DNA of 64,000 bases. Source: Eucalyptus grandis. Its lineage: Eukaryota; Streptophyta; Magnoliopsida; Myrtales; Myrtaceae. The translations under genes and the position numbers were made by a program. Position 1 is the stretch's first letter. Each line of letters begins with the position of its first letter. Below the pieces are notes generated by a model, which worked only from the letters and a program-made list of their open reading frames with translations, did not search any database and was not told the DNA's origin. The stretch spans positions 61,215,278-61,279,277 of the forward strand of contig NC_052616.1 of the NCBI RefSeq assembly GCF_016545825.1, given 5' to 3'. Shown one piece after another: positions 34,303 through 47,828 of the stretch.

Positions 34303-36288
34303 TCAAAAAATGATAAGTGACCTTTCTTTCTTGAGATTATTGGTGAGATGACAAATTGCAGAAAAATTCTTTTAGCATTCGTGTATGAGAGAGGTAAACG
34401 ATTGAAATGATGATGGTGAGCCCCAATATACATGCCCTATTTAGCTTCCTTTTGACGCCAAGACCTTAAGAAAAGAATTTGACACTTAACTCTTTGAGAT
34501 TTGAGAACATGTGGCATTTTACACTTTCTTCTTGTGGCCGAGAAAATGGAAATATTCAGAATATATCTTTCTTATCTTTCCTCGCGACCAAATTTTCAAG
34601 AGGAAATATGCACTGTCGCTCTTCAAGTTTCACCCATCCGCCTAATTTAGTTCACCCAGCTCATCAAATCAAGGATATTAAATGGGTTGGCCAAATTTCT
34701 AGTTCATGTGGGCTCATTAAAATGCTCATAATATGACATTTATAATGTTTTTTTTAAGGGATCGGAGTCAGTCAATCCTTATTTTTTATACAATAAATAA
34801 TTAATGGGGTTTTGTCAAAATATTGGTGTCATCAATCATACCCAATTACTTTACACATTTAAAATTTTTGTTTAAAATTTTCCGCATCAATAATGGTGTA
34901 TTCCTTTTACTAGCAATATAGAGATTTTAAATCAAATTAGAGTTAGTTTCAAATTTTTGTTAAAATCAAATTTTTGTTAATTCCACTGACATCAGAAAAT
35001 TTGTTCAATTTTTTATGCTTATATATCTTCTATACTGGAACGTCCAAATTCGATTTGTTCTTTATGTTTATGGCCCAAAAATAAAATAAAAATTGTGATG
35101 TTCACTTCGCAAAGATTGTTTTCTTTTTGTCGATGAGCAGTCAGCAACAACTGATTAATATAATTTTTTTTTCTTGCGTAAGATGACTTGGAATTCTTAG
35201 TACAACAGAATATATCAATTAATTTAGTCAGATCATAGATCTGACCAAAACCCTACTTGAACGAGCATCTCATGTGCCGGCTTGGTTTGTGACATCCCAT
35301 GGCCGATCTGTACAGGCAGCGCCACTGATCTATGTCTCGACAATTGACGCGGACAAATTAATAGGTCAGAATATGGAGAATATCAATTTTGCACGTTGCA
35401 TTTAAAAACTTAGGAAATTTTTCTATTATATATTCCAAGGGGTTCCTCTTGTTTTTGGTTAAACTCATTGCAGTCCAAAATAAATGGGTATGCTTGCGTT
35501 GCATAGTACATATATTTTATGTGCATTTGAGACATTTAGACGTGTCAAAAATAGTACGAATATCGTTGATTATTGTAGAGTGGTTATAAAATGACAGTAG
35601 ACAAGTCCTTATAATTCATAAATCAGTTGCTTTTTTATAAAAAAAATTATATCGCGTGTCACTGTCATAATTAGCTTCAAGATATCTTTTGGATCTTATG
35701 GGCAATTACGAGTTTCTAGAATAAATATGTTTTTCTTTCTGATCTAATTGTTGACTTGTTGGTCAATTTGTCTAGCTTCGGATCATAGTTTGAATTTGAA
35801 TCAAGCATGAGATTTATCTTTTGACATGTGTTTATGATACACCGCGATAATCGGTGGGAGAAATAAGTCACATCAAGCAAAAGCAAAAGCTATTATTCTC
35901 TGAGATTTTTTAATGTTACCAAGAATACAAATTAATGGTAGGTGAGAATTCAACATTGCATCGAAATTATTTATAATTTATAGATTTTTAGTTACGAGGC
36001 TAAACAAAAGTTTTTCAACACAATTTTCTAGAGATCCATAAAAATTCTATAAACAATTCATAGAAGAAGAGCGGGAAGTCTCGATAACCATGATAAATTG
36101 TAAGTATCAGAAAGAAATTATAGTTCTTATAGACTAGAAGGGATAATTTTTAATGATTAGTTATCGTAATTAATTAAAAGTCAAGTTCACTAAGAAAAGT
36201 GAAACAAGTGGAAGGTTATTGAGGATTATTAAGTAGGAAGGGGTTGGGCGTGGAAGAAAGATAATTTTCTGAATTGAAATTATTTTCT
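34303..36288. other. AT-rich spacer, no gene seen
   Basis: Low-GC sequence with scattered short open frames that show no domain or codon bias. No inverted or tandem repeats stood out before the second paralogous segment starts near 36180. Confidence 0.45.
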
Positions 36289-36297
36289 ATTTTGATT

Positions 36298-36709
36298 GGA
36301 AAAAGTCACTAAAAACCCTAAATTATGCACATGATGACACATTTATCATAAATATTTTTTCATGAAATAAAAAAATCACAAACTTATACTTGTATGACAT
36401 ATTTATGCTCCATCAAAATTCTATCAATGAGAACTCCTAAATATCTATCTACATTGACACCACAAAAGTAAATAGTATTGACATGGCTAAAAGAAACTTT
36501 ATTTTTTGGTTGAAAAAAATCTACCGAAACCTTGAAGGAGAATAAATGTTTCATATAAGTACAAATTTAGAGTTTTTTATGTCATAAAAAAATATTTATG
36601 TTAAATGTGTTGCAATGAGTATAATTTGGAATTTTTGATATTATAAAATAATGTTGGGATAAATGTATCATATGAGCATAGGTCGGAGTTTTTATGACTT
36701 TTTTTCCCA
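36298..36709. mobile_element. Mutator-like MITE, copy 2, 412 bp
   Basis: Left end GGAAAAAGTCACTAAAAACC and right end, inverted, GGGAAAAAAAGTCATAAAAA. Flanks ATTTTGATT (36289-36297) and ATTTCGATT (36710-36718) match at 8 of 9 bases, fitting a 9-bp Mutator-type duplication. The first paralogous segment (33645-33675) lacks the element at this site. Confidence 0.75.
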
Positions 36710-36718
36710 TTTCGATTC

Positions 36719-37255
36719 GATTCATTTTCCTTCACGAGGAGCAATTGATTGATAGCACGTCTGATTGTGATAAAATTGCTAAGGTCATACTTCTCTAGTT
36801 TAAAATAACAATTATCTATTACCTATGCTGAATGATATGATTACGTGTTAAAAATGCAGATTTCTTGTGCCAGTAAATTTCAATAAATGATGATAAATAT
36901 GAAACAACCACTGGTTAAAAGAATGATAAGTGACTTATTTTTTCCGAGTAGCATGTTGATAATTTAACCATAGTATTATGAGTATCAGCTACTTGTTTAT
37001 AGCTTATAGATTACCAATCTTTATGCTAACTTACCACATGTTATTTGAATGACCTGCTAACGCATGTAACTTATTAATTCCATCATTATATTACCTACCT
37101 AAGTTAAAATGAATTATCGACTTTACGTAAACAACCTAGTTAGTGCCACATCATTTTCTGGCACGGCATTTCAAGGGAGAGTAAGGCCACGTAAGCACGA
37201 GGTGGACGAATCATGTTGACGCGTGGCAAGAAGAGCTGCATCAGTGTTTGACTTG
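36719..37255. other. Spacer, no gene seen
   Basis: Continuation of the second paralogous segment to about 36960, then AT-rich DNA without recognisable features. Confidence 0.45.
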
Positions 37256-38026
37256 CTTGGGCGAGAAAATATTGGTTGCCCTAGACACGTTAGCTTTGCA
37301 CTAGTCCACTCAACGTCGTCCCCTCTCCCTTTGTTAATGTCTTTACTTTTTTCTTCATTTTTTGTTTTTACTTCTTCTTCTTCCTCCTTCCACTCTGTCT
37401 CTCCCTTTGTTAATGCCTCTGCCTTCGCTTTCTCCGTTGCCTATGCCGACCCTAGTCGAACTCAAATCTGTTGATTCGAGGTCAAGCTGACCTCTAAATC
37501 ACAATTTTAGGACTTACTCAATCTTAGATCAAAAAAATGAGGCTCAAATTCGCCGGTGGAACTCGAGCTCGACAATGCAGGATAGACAGCGGTGAGGTGG
37601 TGGTGGAAGGCGATTCGCGGGATTAAGCTGATAGCGAGTCTTAGTTGAGGCATTTCCTTCCAGGCGAAGTGAAAGGAGGAGGTCTCTCACGGACTGAAAG
37701 GACTGAAAGGAGGAAGAAGAAGAAGAAGAAGGAGAAGGAGAAGAAGAAAGGACAAAAAGAAAAAAGAAGAGAACAAGTAAAAACATTGATTGAAGAGAAA
37801 GAGAGGGGATGCGTGGAACAGTGAAAGCAGGAAGTGGAAGAAAACTGAAAAAAAATATTTTCTTGGAAAACCCCACAGGGGAAAAAAGTAAAAAATTTTA
37901 ATAGTTGAAGAGACAGGATGGGAGGGTACATGACAAGTGGGTCCCAAATTGACACATGGCGGGGGTTGAGTGGACTAGTACCAAACTCACGTTTCTACAC
38001 TTGGACACCCAATATTTTCTTGGGCA
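37256..38026. mobile_element. Inverted-repeat element with strand-biased arms
   Basis: 37256-37314 and 37965-38026 are imperfect inverted repeats sharing AGAAAATATTGG near the outer ends and ACTAGTCCACTCAAC at the inner ends. Inside, the left part is pyrimidine-rich with CTT repeats (about 37370-37390) and the right part purine-rich with GAA repeats (about 37712-37745), also in inverted sense. No transposase is seen. A target duplication could not be fixed, so the superfamily is open. Confidence 0.6.
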
Positions 38027-39156
38027 TTTGAAACCCCACATAGTTTGCTCAAAAAAAAAAAAAAAAAAAAGCCCATTTGGAATAAATTTTGCCAAACAAA
38101 AAGACCCCCACATAGGGCCCATAGAGTGAAGCCTAGTCACGGTCGTGGGGCTCGGTCTTGACGTTTTGGTTCCAGAAGATTCTTACAGTCTCGACTGATT
38201 TATGCAAAATCTGTGGATTAATTTATTTTCGTATATGTTGGTCATGACAACTGAATAAATTCTATTGGCATTACCTGATTGGAAAAATCTGCATAAAATG
38301 TACAGATTGAAGTGTGTGTCTTTTTAATGTACATTAGGGAAAATGTCAGTTCAAAATGTCAGAATAACGTCCGATCGAGTGGGAGTCCCCTATCGGACTG
38401 ACATTTTCTTCAATTTGGTTATTCAGCAGAAATGAAAAGACCTTTGATTTTATATTTTTGCATCTAATCAACATGTCTAAGTTAACATGTGTACAAAATC
38501 ATTGAGTAGTGTGTTGGGCAATGAAATGTCCTTTTATTATCTCAACTTTAATTTAGTTTATGGCAGTCTAAACTACGAATATCGAAACGAAAGGTTGAGT
38601 GGTGATGTTCATTTTCTAGCAATTTTTTCTCTATGATTTTTTTGTAACTTTATGGATTATTAATTTTAGAGTGAATGGATCATCATGCAAGAAATTTGAA
38701 AAAACTATGGAGGGAATTTGTCGATTTTAATAAGTTGATGTATGTACAAATTATTTATAAAATGATTCATGGATAATCAAATATTTGACATATCTTCAAA
38801 GCGAATGCCTTTTTTACCTACAAGATGTTTTTGGTCCATCAATAATTTGACGAATTATTAGCTATTGACTATATTCTTCTTAATTTTCGTTTTAGGCTTA
38901 AATATAGCGTCGGTGCTGTAGAATTGCTATTGGTACTTGTGGTTGAGAGTATGTATATCGATGGTTTTACGGAATAGGATGTGAATTACATGCATAAAAA
39001 AGTTCTATGCTCATTGATATTCTTCCACTTTTTTATTTGGAAATAACAAAAATATATAGGGAAAATTACTCAATTAGTCCTAAACCTATTATACATACGT
39101 TAATTCAATCATAACATTTCAACTTTGCTAATTGAATCATAAATGAAGAACTTACC
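38027..39156. other. AT-rich spacer, no gene seen
   Basis: Begins with an A-run at 38051-38070. A phrase near 39060-39150 (GTCCTAAACCTATTATAC) resembles the ends of the next MITE and may be a nested partial copy. Confidence 0.45.
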
Positions 39157-39823
39157 AAAAAAAAGTCTTAAACCTATTGCACATGTGTCAATTCAATTTT
39201 AAATCTTTTAATTTGGTCAATTTAGTTTTAGACTTTTTATCAATTGAGTTATTCTTGCCAATTTTGATCAGAAATCGTTAACGTGGATACTAGATATTCT
39301 ATGTGCTTCAGTCAAAGATGACTTCGACAATGTTTATAATTTTTCAAATCTTTTTGAAAATTATTATTAATTTTTTTTTTTCATTTTGCCAATGATAGTT
39401 ACTAATGACCCTTGTCAACTACGATAGCTTTGCCTCGGACTACCGAAGTTGCAAAGGCCCATACCCAAACCTGGCAAGGGCCTTCACACCCTCGCCCAAG
39501 GCCTTTGTAACTAGTGAGGGCCTTGCCAACAGCTCAACGGCCATGTGACCATCACCAGCCACAATGAAAAAAAGCAAAGAAAAAATTGAAAGGAAATGCA
39601 AAATTCAAATTAATGATAAAGAATTCAGCAAAAATTTAAAAAATTGTCTAGATCAATTTGGATCATGCCATGTAGATGAATAGTGCTCGCATCAACAATT
39701 TCCAACCAAAATTAGCTTAAATGACTTAATTGGCAAATTGTCAAAATGCTTAGGACTAAATTGACTAAATTAAAAAGGTTTAGAATTATTGATAAAAGTG
39801 TAATAGATTTAAGATTTTTTTTT
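39157..39823. mobile_element. Probable MITE with GC-richer core
   Basis: The left stretch (GTCTTAAACCTATTGCAC...TTTGGTCAATTTAG) is found again in inverted, imperfect form at 39750-39823 (TCTTAAATCTATTACAC...TTAGTCAATTTAG). The middle (about 39395-39560) is GC-richer with GGCAAGGGCC/GGCCTTTG motifs, resembling the layout of the element at 4324-5097. Exact ends and target duplication are uncertain. Confidence 0.5.
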
Positions 39824-40559
39824 GATAATTTTTTTATCCTAAATCTTTGTGTAAAATTCCAATGTATTCCTTCGTGTCAATTTTCACTTGAAATCACTAA
39901 TGTCGCCGTCCAGTCATCGTTGATTGTCCAATGTCGCATGTCGCGACATCAATGACTTCCAATAAAATTGATAAGAAGAATTACTTTAGAATCTCATGCA
40001 AAAGTTTATGACTAAATTGACAATATGTTATACTATATGCTTTGCTACAAAATGTTAGGCAAATGCAAAATCAGTAAATTTAATAAAGAGGATATATGTA
40101 AACTTCACGTTGGACTCAAACGGGATGATCTTGCCTCGCTGGAAATGTGATCATGAAACCATTTAAATAAGAACCATTGTTGCATTTCCATTATATTTGA
40201 TCCACTCAAATGTACACGTGGGTTTATTGTAAGTGTAATTCACCTTGTGGTTGATTGGTCTTTGGAAGATGCCTCACTGAATTACATCAAGATAACCAAA
40301 TATTAGAATTTAATGGATAAATGCACCAAAAGTTCTGAAACTTACCACAAAAAATAATAATTGAGCCTTAAAACTTTCAAATGGTATAATTGAGTTCTGT
40401 TAAGAGAAAATGAAAGGGGAAAAATCAAATGTGCCAAAAAAAAAAATCTAAGAAAAAATAATTAAATACGAACCTCCAAATAATTACAAAGCTAGAATCA
40501 AAGCCGAACCCAACAGAGGAAAAAAACAATAAAACTGAAGCTATTCATAAAATCGGTCG

Positions 40560-41260
40560 GTTGTGCATGTTCACGAAGAAGATTAGCTTTTGCAAAGGGA
40601 AAGAAATGTGCAACGTCGCTTGGGCCCCTTCCAAGATCCGTTTCCTCAGAGAAGATAAGCTTTTTCAAGACAAAGGTCCCCGAACTTCCTAGAATATTAG
40701 TGTCCTTTTTGGGTATCTACCTAACCCCTCCCCCTCCAATTTGCAATATTCTTTTGCCAGCCTCTTACAAAACAAGAGTATACATAATTTATTCACACCT
40801 TGGTCACACTATAGTTAGAACCCTGAATGTTTATCTTTTGACAATGTTATTCGTTTGGACTGGAATGATCATAATTGGACCACATCTTTTGGCTAAATAA
40901 GTGGAAGTATTATTATTAAAATTTAGCAAGTGGTTGAAACGCATGTATCTTATAGTTATTTGATTAAGTCCAACTGTAAAAGTTGGCAATATAATTTTAT
41001 AAAGCACATTTTCTAGGCGCTTCCTAATGACAAATTCCAAGAAACACATGCGTGCACATTTAGTTATTCTATGGCAGTCGATGTCATCTTAAAGTTAAGT
41101 GAGCAATTTATTTATTTTTTGAATATTGCAAAGAATTTACAAAGTTTCTTTTTATATTATTCTTTTGGTCGTTACAGTTTACAAAGTTCACTACTTTATT
41201 GAGCTCAAATTCGACAACAGCAATAGAGAGATCAGTTGGTTGCATTGCGATTTTGATGGA
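40560..41260 (-). repeat. Extra copy of laccase downstream flank, copy 1
   Basis: Aligns with 15640-16250 of unit A and with 41870-42560. It shares CCCCTCCAATTTGCAAT, ACAAAACAAGAGT and TATTCACAC-TTGGTCACACTAT. No laccase exon follows, so it is flank only. Confidence 0.68.
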
Positions 41261-41869
41261 ATCCGAAGGGAACTTCCACTAGAGCTTGCGACCATGGCCG
41301 CTTGAGTTTCATCAAATTCAACCATGGCCGATCAAGCTTGACCATGTTCGATCAAAATAAATGCTTGAGCATGATCGCGGCCTTGTGAGCTTGGTCTTGA
41401 GCTTGTGGTAAAGATTGTATTTTTTTTTTCTACAGAGTTCAAGTTCAATTCATGTTAGTTGATTCTTTAAGAAATCTCGGGTATCCACCTAATTTCTCCC
41501 ATAAAATCCTGTTAATTTGTCTTGTTGATCCTTTTGGACCCAAGTTTGATATACCCATATTTGTGGTAATTTCTTTCGTGAAAATCAATCGGGGCTTTTA
41601 AATTCACATTTTTTTTCTAATGTGGCATTTACTAGTACGTCACATGTCTTTAAAAAGTAATATAAAAACCACACCAGCTTTTTCTTTTAGCCAAAATAGA
41701 CGGAATTAGCGGAAAGACTTCGTTACATCAATTTGATAAAGTTTTAAAACTGAATTACACTTTAAAAATTTGTAGGAGTCAATTGCATTTTTCTAATAAA
41801 TTGTAGGACTTATGAGTCACTTATCACAGAATTTAAAGATAATTATAGAAATTGAGAAAAGACTTCATT
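41261..41869. other. Spacer between two laccase-flank copies, no gene seen
   Basis: Contains a short internal repetition of GACCATGGCCG/GACCATGTTCGATCA phrases near 41290-41360. No open frame of interest. Confidence 0.4.
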
Positions 41870-42711
41870 CGACCTATTCATAAGATCAGGTCGGATGTGT
41901 ATGCTTACGAAGAACATCAGCTTTTGCAAGGGGAAAGAAATGTGCAATGTCGTCTGGGCCCTTTCTTGTATCTGTTTCCATGAAGAAGATCAACCGTTGC
42001 AAGACAAAGATCCCCGACCTTTTTAAAATATGAATTTTGTACATTTGAACTAATGATGAAATAAGTGTTCTATTTTGGGTATCTACTCAACCACTCCCCC
42101 TCCAATTTGCAATATTTTTTCCCACCCTCTTATAAAACAAGAGTTTATTCACAACTTGGTGACACTATAGTTGGAATCCCAAATGTTTACCTTTTGACTT
42201 GACAATGTTATTTGTTTGGACTGGAATGATCATAAATGGACCACATCTTTTGGCTAAATAAGTGAAAGTATTGTTTTAAAATTTAACGAGTGGTTGTAAT
42301 TAAATGATGTATGTATCTTATAGTTATTCGATTAAGTCCAACTGTCAAAGTAGGCAATATAATTTAATAAAGCACTTTTTATAGGTGCTTCCTAATGACA
42401 TAAATTCCAAACAACGCATGCACGCACTTTTAATTATTCTATGGTAGTCGATATCATCTTAAAGTTAAGTGAGCAATTTTTTTTAGAATAGTGCAGAGCA
42501 TTTACAAAGCTTTTTTTATACTTTTTTGGTCGGAACAATTTATAAAGTTCACTGCTTATAGTTGTCGCGTTATCTAGTATATTAATTTTAGTGATTGACG
42601 AAAAATTATAGCAAACCTACTCTTGTTTCTAGTAACTTAAATTATTATAGTTATAATAATAATCATGCCGACAATCTCGTTCAAGAAGTAGATTTAACCA
42701 CGACAAATCCG
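41870..42711 (-). repeat. Laccase unit C downstream flank, left of the LINE
   Basis: 41965-42560 aligns with 15640-16250 and with 40640-41180. 42570-42711 aligns with 16252-16425 (TTCAAGAGTAGATTAATCGCAACAAATT region). The match stops at about 42711 and resumes at 51897, which fixes the LINE borders. Confidence 0.72.
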
Positions 42712-43212
42712 AGCTCTTTCTACCGCCATGTTAGTTTCAATCCATGAACCCTAAACCTTGAACTCCTTTGTCGCTCTTCCTTCATCCTCCCCTTTACCAG
42801 GTTTCTCGGCTTTCTTACGCTCGATGGATCATCCATCCGTTATGCCCAATCCCCAAAAGTTCTACCCAATTTCCTCTTTTCACCTCCGCTTTAACCTCAC
42901 CACAAGCTGAATTTGGCTTCCGATCCTCATCCGTAATCCTCCTTCCTTTCTTTTTCGTTGGCTACCCCAGAGCATTAGAGGTGCTTCGTGTATGGGTTTT
43001 TTCCGTATCCCAACCCTTTGCTGTTGCATGCATCACTTGCCCTGTTCCCAACACTCCTTTTCTTAACTAATCTCGCTGCCTTGTTTGATGGTCTAATTGG
43101 CGGATTGAGTTTTGCAGTCAGTCTTTCATCTCCAAGCTATGGTTTTCTTTATGGTCTTCTTCTTTAATCCCTGTTCTCCTTGCTGATGTTGCTCTGATCT
43201 GTCGTGCTATAA

Positions 43213-44478
43213 ATGGAACACCCCAACTTGAACGAAGACGCTCGCCTAGCAGCTCTATGCCAGAGGTTGGGTCGCCTTTGGCCTGAAAAGCAAGTTGAAG
43301 TCTGCAATGAGGCTGCCCCAACAGAGAAGTTAGAAGAATGCAAACTTATGTTGGTATGTAAAATCCTGTCGAACCCCTCGGTAAACTTATAGGCTTTCCA
43401 AACTACTATGAACCGTGCTTGGCGCATGGAAAATGTTGAAATTTCTCACCCTGAACTAGGATTATATGTTGCTAAATTCACTAAGGAAGCTGATAAGCTA
43501 AGAGTTTTGGAAAATGGACCCTGGCTGTTCCAACAACATCTAGTAATCCTCAAGCCTTGGTTACTGAACACACCCCTTCATTGCTACGACTTTACAACAT
43601 GTGCCTTCTGGGTTCAGATATTTGGACTACCTTTAGAGCGATGCACTAAGGATATGATCAATAGAGCAATGAAACATGTGGGAAGAGTGCTAGAAGTGAA
43701 ATTAGCAACCAGAGATGGTACCTACAGAGTAGGGCGCGCACGGGTAGAACTTAACCTTCAAGACCCTTTGAAACCAGGCCAGATAATTTGACTACAAGGA
43801 AAAAGTATATGGTTAGATTTTTGCTATGAAAAACTATCCCATTTCAGCTATTCATGTGGAATCCTTGGTCATTATGCTATGCACTGCAAAAGTTTTCATT
43901 ACGATGAAGAAAAAATGGACAGTAGAGAACATTGATATTATGGCCAGTGGCTCCGCGTTGACGTTAAGGAGCACAACCCCTTTTGGGTAGCTTTTTATGA
44001 GAAGAATAGCAACCAAGAAGATATTGAAGAAATCATGCCAGAAACTCCTCTGCCATCAAACCTCCTTATGCAAGTGGATTAGGTCAGAAACGATAAGGGA
44101 AAGGCACCTGCCGAGCCGCCTCCAGATAAACCTTTTCTTACCTTAGCTAAACCACTTCAATGGCGACAGCAGTCAGGTCTTTCAAAAGGCATTTTACCAA
44201 TTCTGGATGCTACCCCTATATCAACATACATCCAAGATCAGTCTCCATGCACAATCAGATTCCAAATAGAAGAAAATAAAAAGTACACAACAATCCCCAA
44301 AGCAAGTCCTACAAAGAAAGTAAAACGATACAATCCTTATGAGCCGAAACCTCATGGACTGGAGGACTTTGATGATTCGCATCTGATGGATACTCCCATT
44401 GTTTCGGCTGAAGAACCTAACAGATGGGCTGTGGTGGCTTGCCCAAATAAGCCACCCAAGACAAATGAAGCTCATTAG
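43213..44478 (+). pseudogene. LINE ORF1 (DUF4283 / zinc knuckle), degraded
   Basis: From ATG 43213 the frame reads an N-terminal segment to a TAG at 43390-43392, then continues in the same frame with AFQTTMNRAWR and ENGPWLFQQHLVILKPW, typical of DUF4283. WVQIFGLPLERCT and the zinc-knuckle region follow. The knuckle reads SYSCGILGHYAMHC, so the first Cys of CCHC is Ser. More stops occur after GQII (43789-43791) and later. The C-terminal part is proline- and charge-rich and ends at the TAG 44476-44478, overlapping the ORF2 start by 14 bases. Confidence 0.85.
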
Positions 44479-47400
44479 CTGGAACTGTCGGGGTTTAGGC
44501 AATCCCCTGACAGTTCGAGCTCTAAGGGCCCTAGTGGCCCATGAAAAGCCCTAGCTAGTTTTTTTTGATGGAAACAAAGAATAAGAGTTCAGTGGTGACA
44601 AGAATCCAAAAGAGCTTAAAATTTTAAAACTGTTTACTTGAAGAGCCTATAGGGACAGCAGGAGGTCTGGCAGTGTTTTGGAATGACAGTGTATCCATAT
44701 CCATTGACAATCAATCACCATACTACCTAGATGTGATCTGCAGGGATAAGGAAACTAGGTGAACAATGCGTCTCACTTGTGTTCACGCCCCATCACTTTA
44801 CAATCAACGACAACACATATGGGATGAGCTATGACATATTAGCAACTATAATACTTTACCTTGGGTGTGTGTTCGAGATTTCAATGAAGTCCTTTACCAT
44901 TGGGAGAAAATAGGTAAGCACCTTCCGAATCAATATCGTTTGCGTTCTTTTCCTGCTTTCATCGATTCTTGTTCATTTATGGAGGTTGCAAGTAAAGGTT
45001 GCACATATACTTGGATTAACAATAGAGAGGGAGATGAGTTAATTAAGGAAAAACTGGACTGTGCTCTTTGTACAATGGAATGGCATCTCACTTTTCTAGA
45101 AGCTGAGGTGTTTGCATTACCTGCCTTGGGTTTGAATCACAGCCCACTATTGCTTACAACTGACGCCAAAAGTATCAAACGGAGAAGAAGATTTACCTTT
45201 GAAGCTTTCTGGCTTCGGGAGCAAGAATGCCGTCAGGTGATAGTTGATTCCTAGCACTCCAATATAAGGTCCAACCCTACATTTACAGAGAAAATCAAGA
45301 TGGTTTCAGGTGCCCTTGCTATATGGAGTAAACACAAATTTACAAATGGTAATCAACAGATCATCTGTTTGAAACAACAACTCCAGAATATTATTAATCA
45401 ACAGCACAACCATCACGACACTGCAGAAATGACTCGACTACAGATGGAAATTCAACAACTTTGGCAACATGAAGAGCAGTATTGGGCACTGCAATCCCGC
45501 ATTAACTGGTTAAGATGGGGCGATAAGAACACCAAATTCTTTCATGCCTCTACTATTCAAAGAAGACAGAGAAACTAGATAAGTATGCTACAGGATGTAG
45601 ATCAGAATTGGATTCGCGATCAGCAACAACTAAAGGACATAATCATTTTACTAATTTGTATACCTCAACGGGGAATCGTGATTATGGGCCTATTTTGTTG
45701 CAATGCCCTCGGATGGTTAAGGAGCAAATGAATGATACACTAATACAAACTGTCACTCAAGAGGAAATCAAACAAGCAATCTTTCAGTTGGGAGCGACTA
45801 AAGTGCCAGGGTCGGATGGTCTTAATGGTCTCTTCTACTAGCACCATTGGAACATTCTCAAGGATGATCTACTCAACTTGGTTAAAGATTTTTTTTTCTC
45901 ATTGGCGTATTACAACCTAAACTCAACCGGACAACTATAACTTTGATTCCCAAAGTACCCAACCCGGAACGACTCGACCAATACCGTCCAATTAGCCTTT
46001 GCAACTATGTGTACAAGATCATTTCAAATGTATTAGCTAACCGTCTCAAACCTTGGTTACCGGAGTTGATTTCCTTAGAACAATCTGCTTTTGTTAGTGG
46101 TCGCCAAATTCAAGATAACATATTAGTTGTGCAAGAGGTCCTTCATTAGCTTAGGATCAAGGAAAAGAAGAAAAACTTTCAGGCAGTCCTAAAGTTAGAT
46201 ATGCCGAAGGCCTACGACCGGGTTGAATGGGATTTTTTATAGGATTACATGCTTAGATCGGGTTTCAATTCGATTTGGGTCCGTTTGGTCATGCAGTGCG
46301 TTACTACTCCTTCTCTTAGTGTCAGCTTTAATGGAGATAACCTTCCATATTTTCATTCGACTAGAGGACTCAGATAAGGCGACCCCCTATCCCCATATCT
46401 ATTCATCCTAATGGCAAATGTATCGTCCATACTTATCCAGCAAGCAATGCAAATGGGAAATCTTAAAGGCATAAAATTAAATAGGTGGTGTCCAACCCTC
46501 TCCCACCTGTTATTTACTGATGACACTATTTTCTTCCTAGACGGCAAACTACAAGAATGTCAGAACCTAGTGAATCTACTCAACCAATACTGCTTAGCGA
46601 TCGGCCAGACTGTTAACAGGAACAAATCTAGTATTCTCTTCAACAAGGCGTGTCCTACCTGGCTACAGGAAAATTTGGCCCGAGAACTCCAGTTCCTGTG
46701 ATTACTAAATCTAGTAAATACCTAGGCATGCCATCAGACTGGGGAAGATAAAAAAAGGACATGTTCGCCTAGATATTAGCTCGAGTCAATTAAAAAATGG
46801 AAGGCTGGAAGCAGAAATTCATTTCAAAAGGTGGTAAGGAAATTTTAATTAAAACCGTCATCCAAGCAACCCCACAATATGCGATGTCTATTTTTAATAT
46901 CCCTATTTCTCTGTGTAAATCTATTCAGCAGAAAATTGCCAAATACTGGTGGCAAAGTGACAATAACAGTAGAAAGTATATATTGGAAGCAATGGGATCA
47001 CTTTACAACTCGAAAGGACATTGGCGGATTGGGTTTTTGTGACATCATCACCTTCAATAGGGCATTACTTGGAAAGCAAGCATGGTGTCTAGTTCATAAC
47101 CCGAATTCCCTATGGGCTACACTATTTAAAGGTCTTTACTATAATTCTAGGGATTTCTGGCATGCTGATAAAGGCGCAAGACCATCTTGGGGCTGGCAAA
47201 GTCTTCTAACAGGCAAAGACACAATATAGGATAATATTCAATGGGCTGTAGGAGATGGCCAACAAATCTCAATCCGTGAAGATAGATGGCTTTCGAGCGG
47301 AACCATCGGTGGCCCTGTGCCCCGAGGTGAACCAAAGAAGTTTGTAGCTTTTATCCTACTAGGTTAGTCTATTTGGAATGAACCTATGCTGTCTAATTCT

Positions 47401-47828
47401 TTCAACGACCAAACAGTGAAAGAGATCCTAGCTATACAGCTTCAAACCCAATGCACAGCTGATCAAATCTTTTGGAAAGGAACTCTAAATGGAGCATATA
47501 CAGTAAAGAATTTTTATAACAACCTTAGAGCTAAAGCACACAGCAATGTACAAAGCAGCGGATCATCCTCCTACCAAACCCCTCCACAACTTTGGCGCAA
47601 GATCTAGAAAATGCAGACATTCCCAAAGATTAGGATATTTATGTGGTCTCTATGCCACAATGCCCTTGCTACTCGTGAGAACCTTAATCACAGACATATT
47701 ATTTTGGATTCTACATGCCAGTTATGTCAAACACACAACCCTGAGTCAACAAAGCACTTATTCCTACTTTGTCCATGGACGCGGATGGGTGGTATGTGGC
47801 ATCCGAGAATTTCAACTACACCAATTAA
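44465..47828 (+). pseudogene. LINE ORF2: endonuclease and reverse transcriptase, degraded
   Basis: Begins MKLISWNCRGLGNP, the start of plant LINE endonucleases. Frameshifts follow near 44560 and stops near 44840. The endonuclease motif usually GDFNE is RDFNE, and the SDHSP-type motif is LNHSP, losing catalytic Asp. RT motifs: LIPKVPNPERLDQYRPISLCN, LEQSAFVSGRQIQDNI, LKLDMPKAYDRVEW and LLFTDDTIFF. The C-terminal zf-RVT-type region has CQLCQTHNPESTKHLFLLCPW near 47715-47780. The frame runs into an insertion at 47829. Joined across it, the codons on both sides form a continuous reading, TTPI then NITPEE. Confidence 0.9.
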
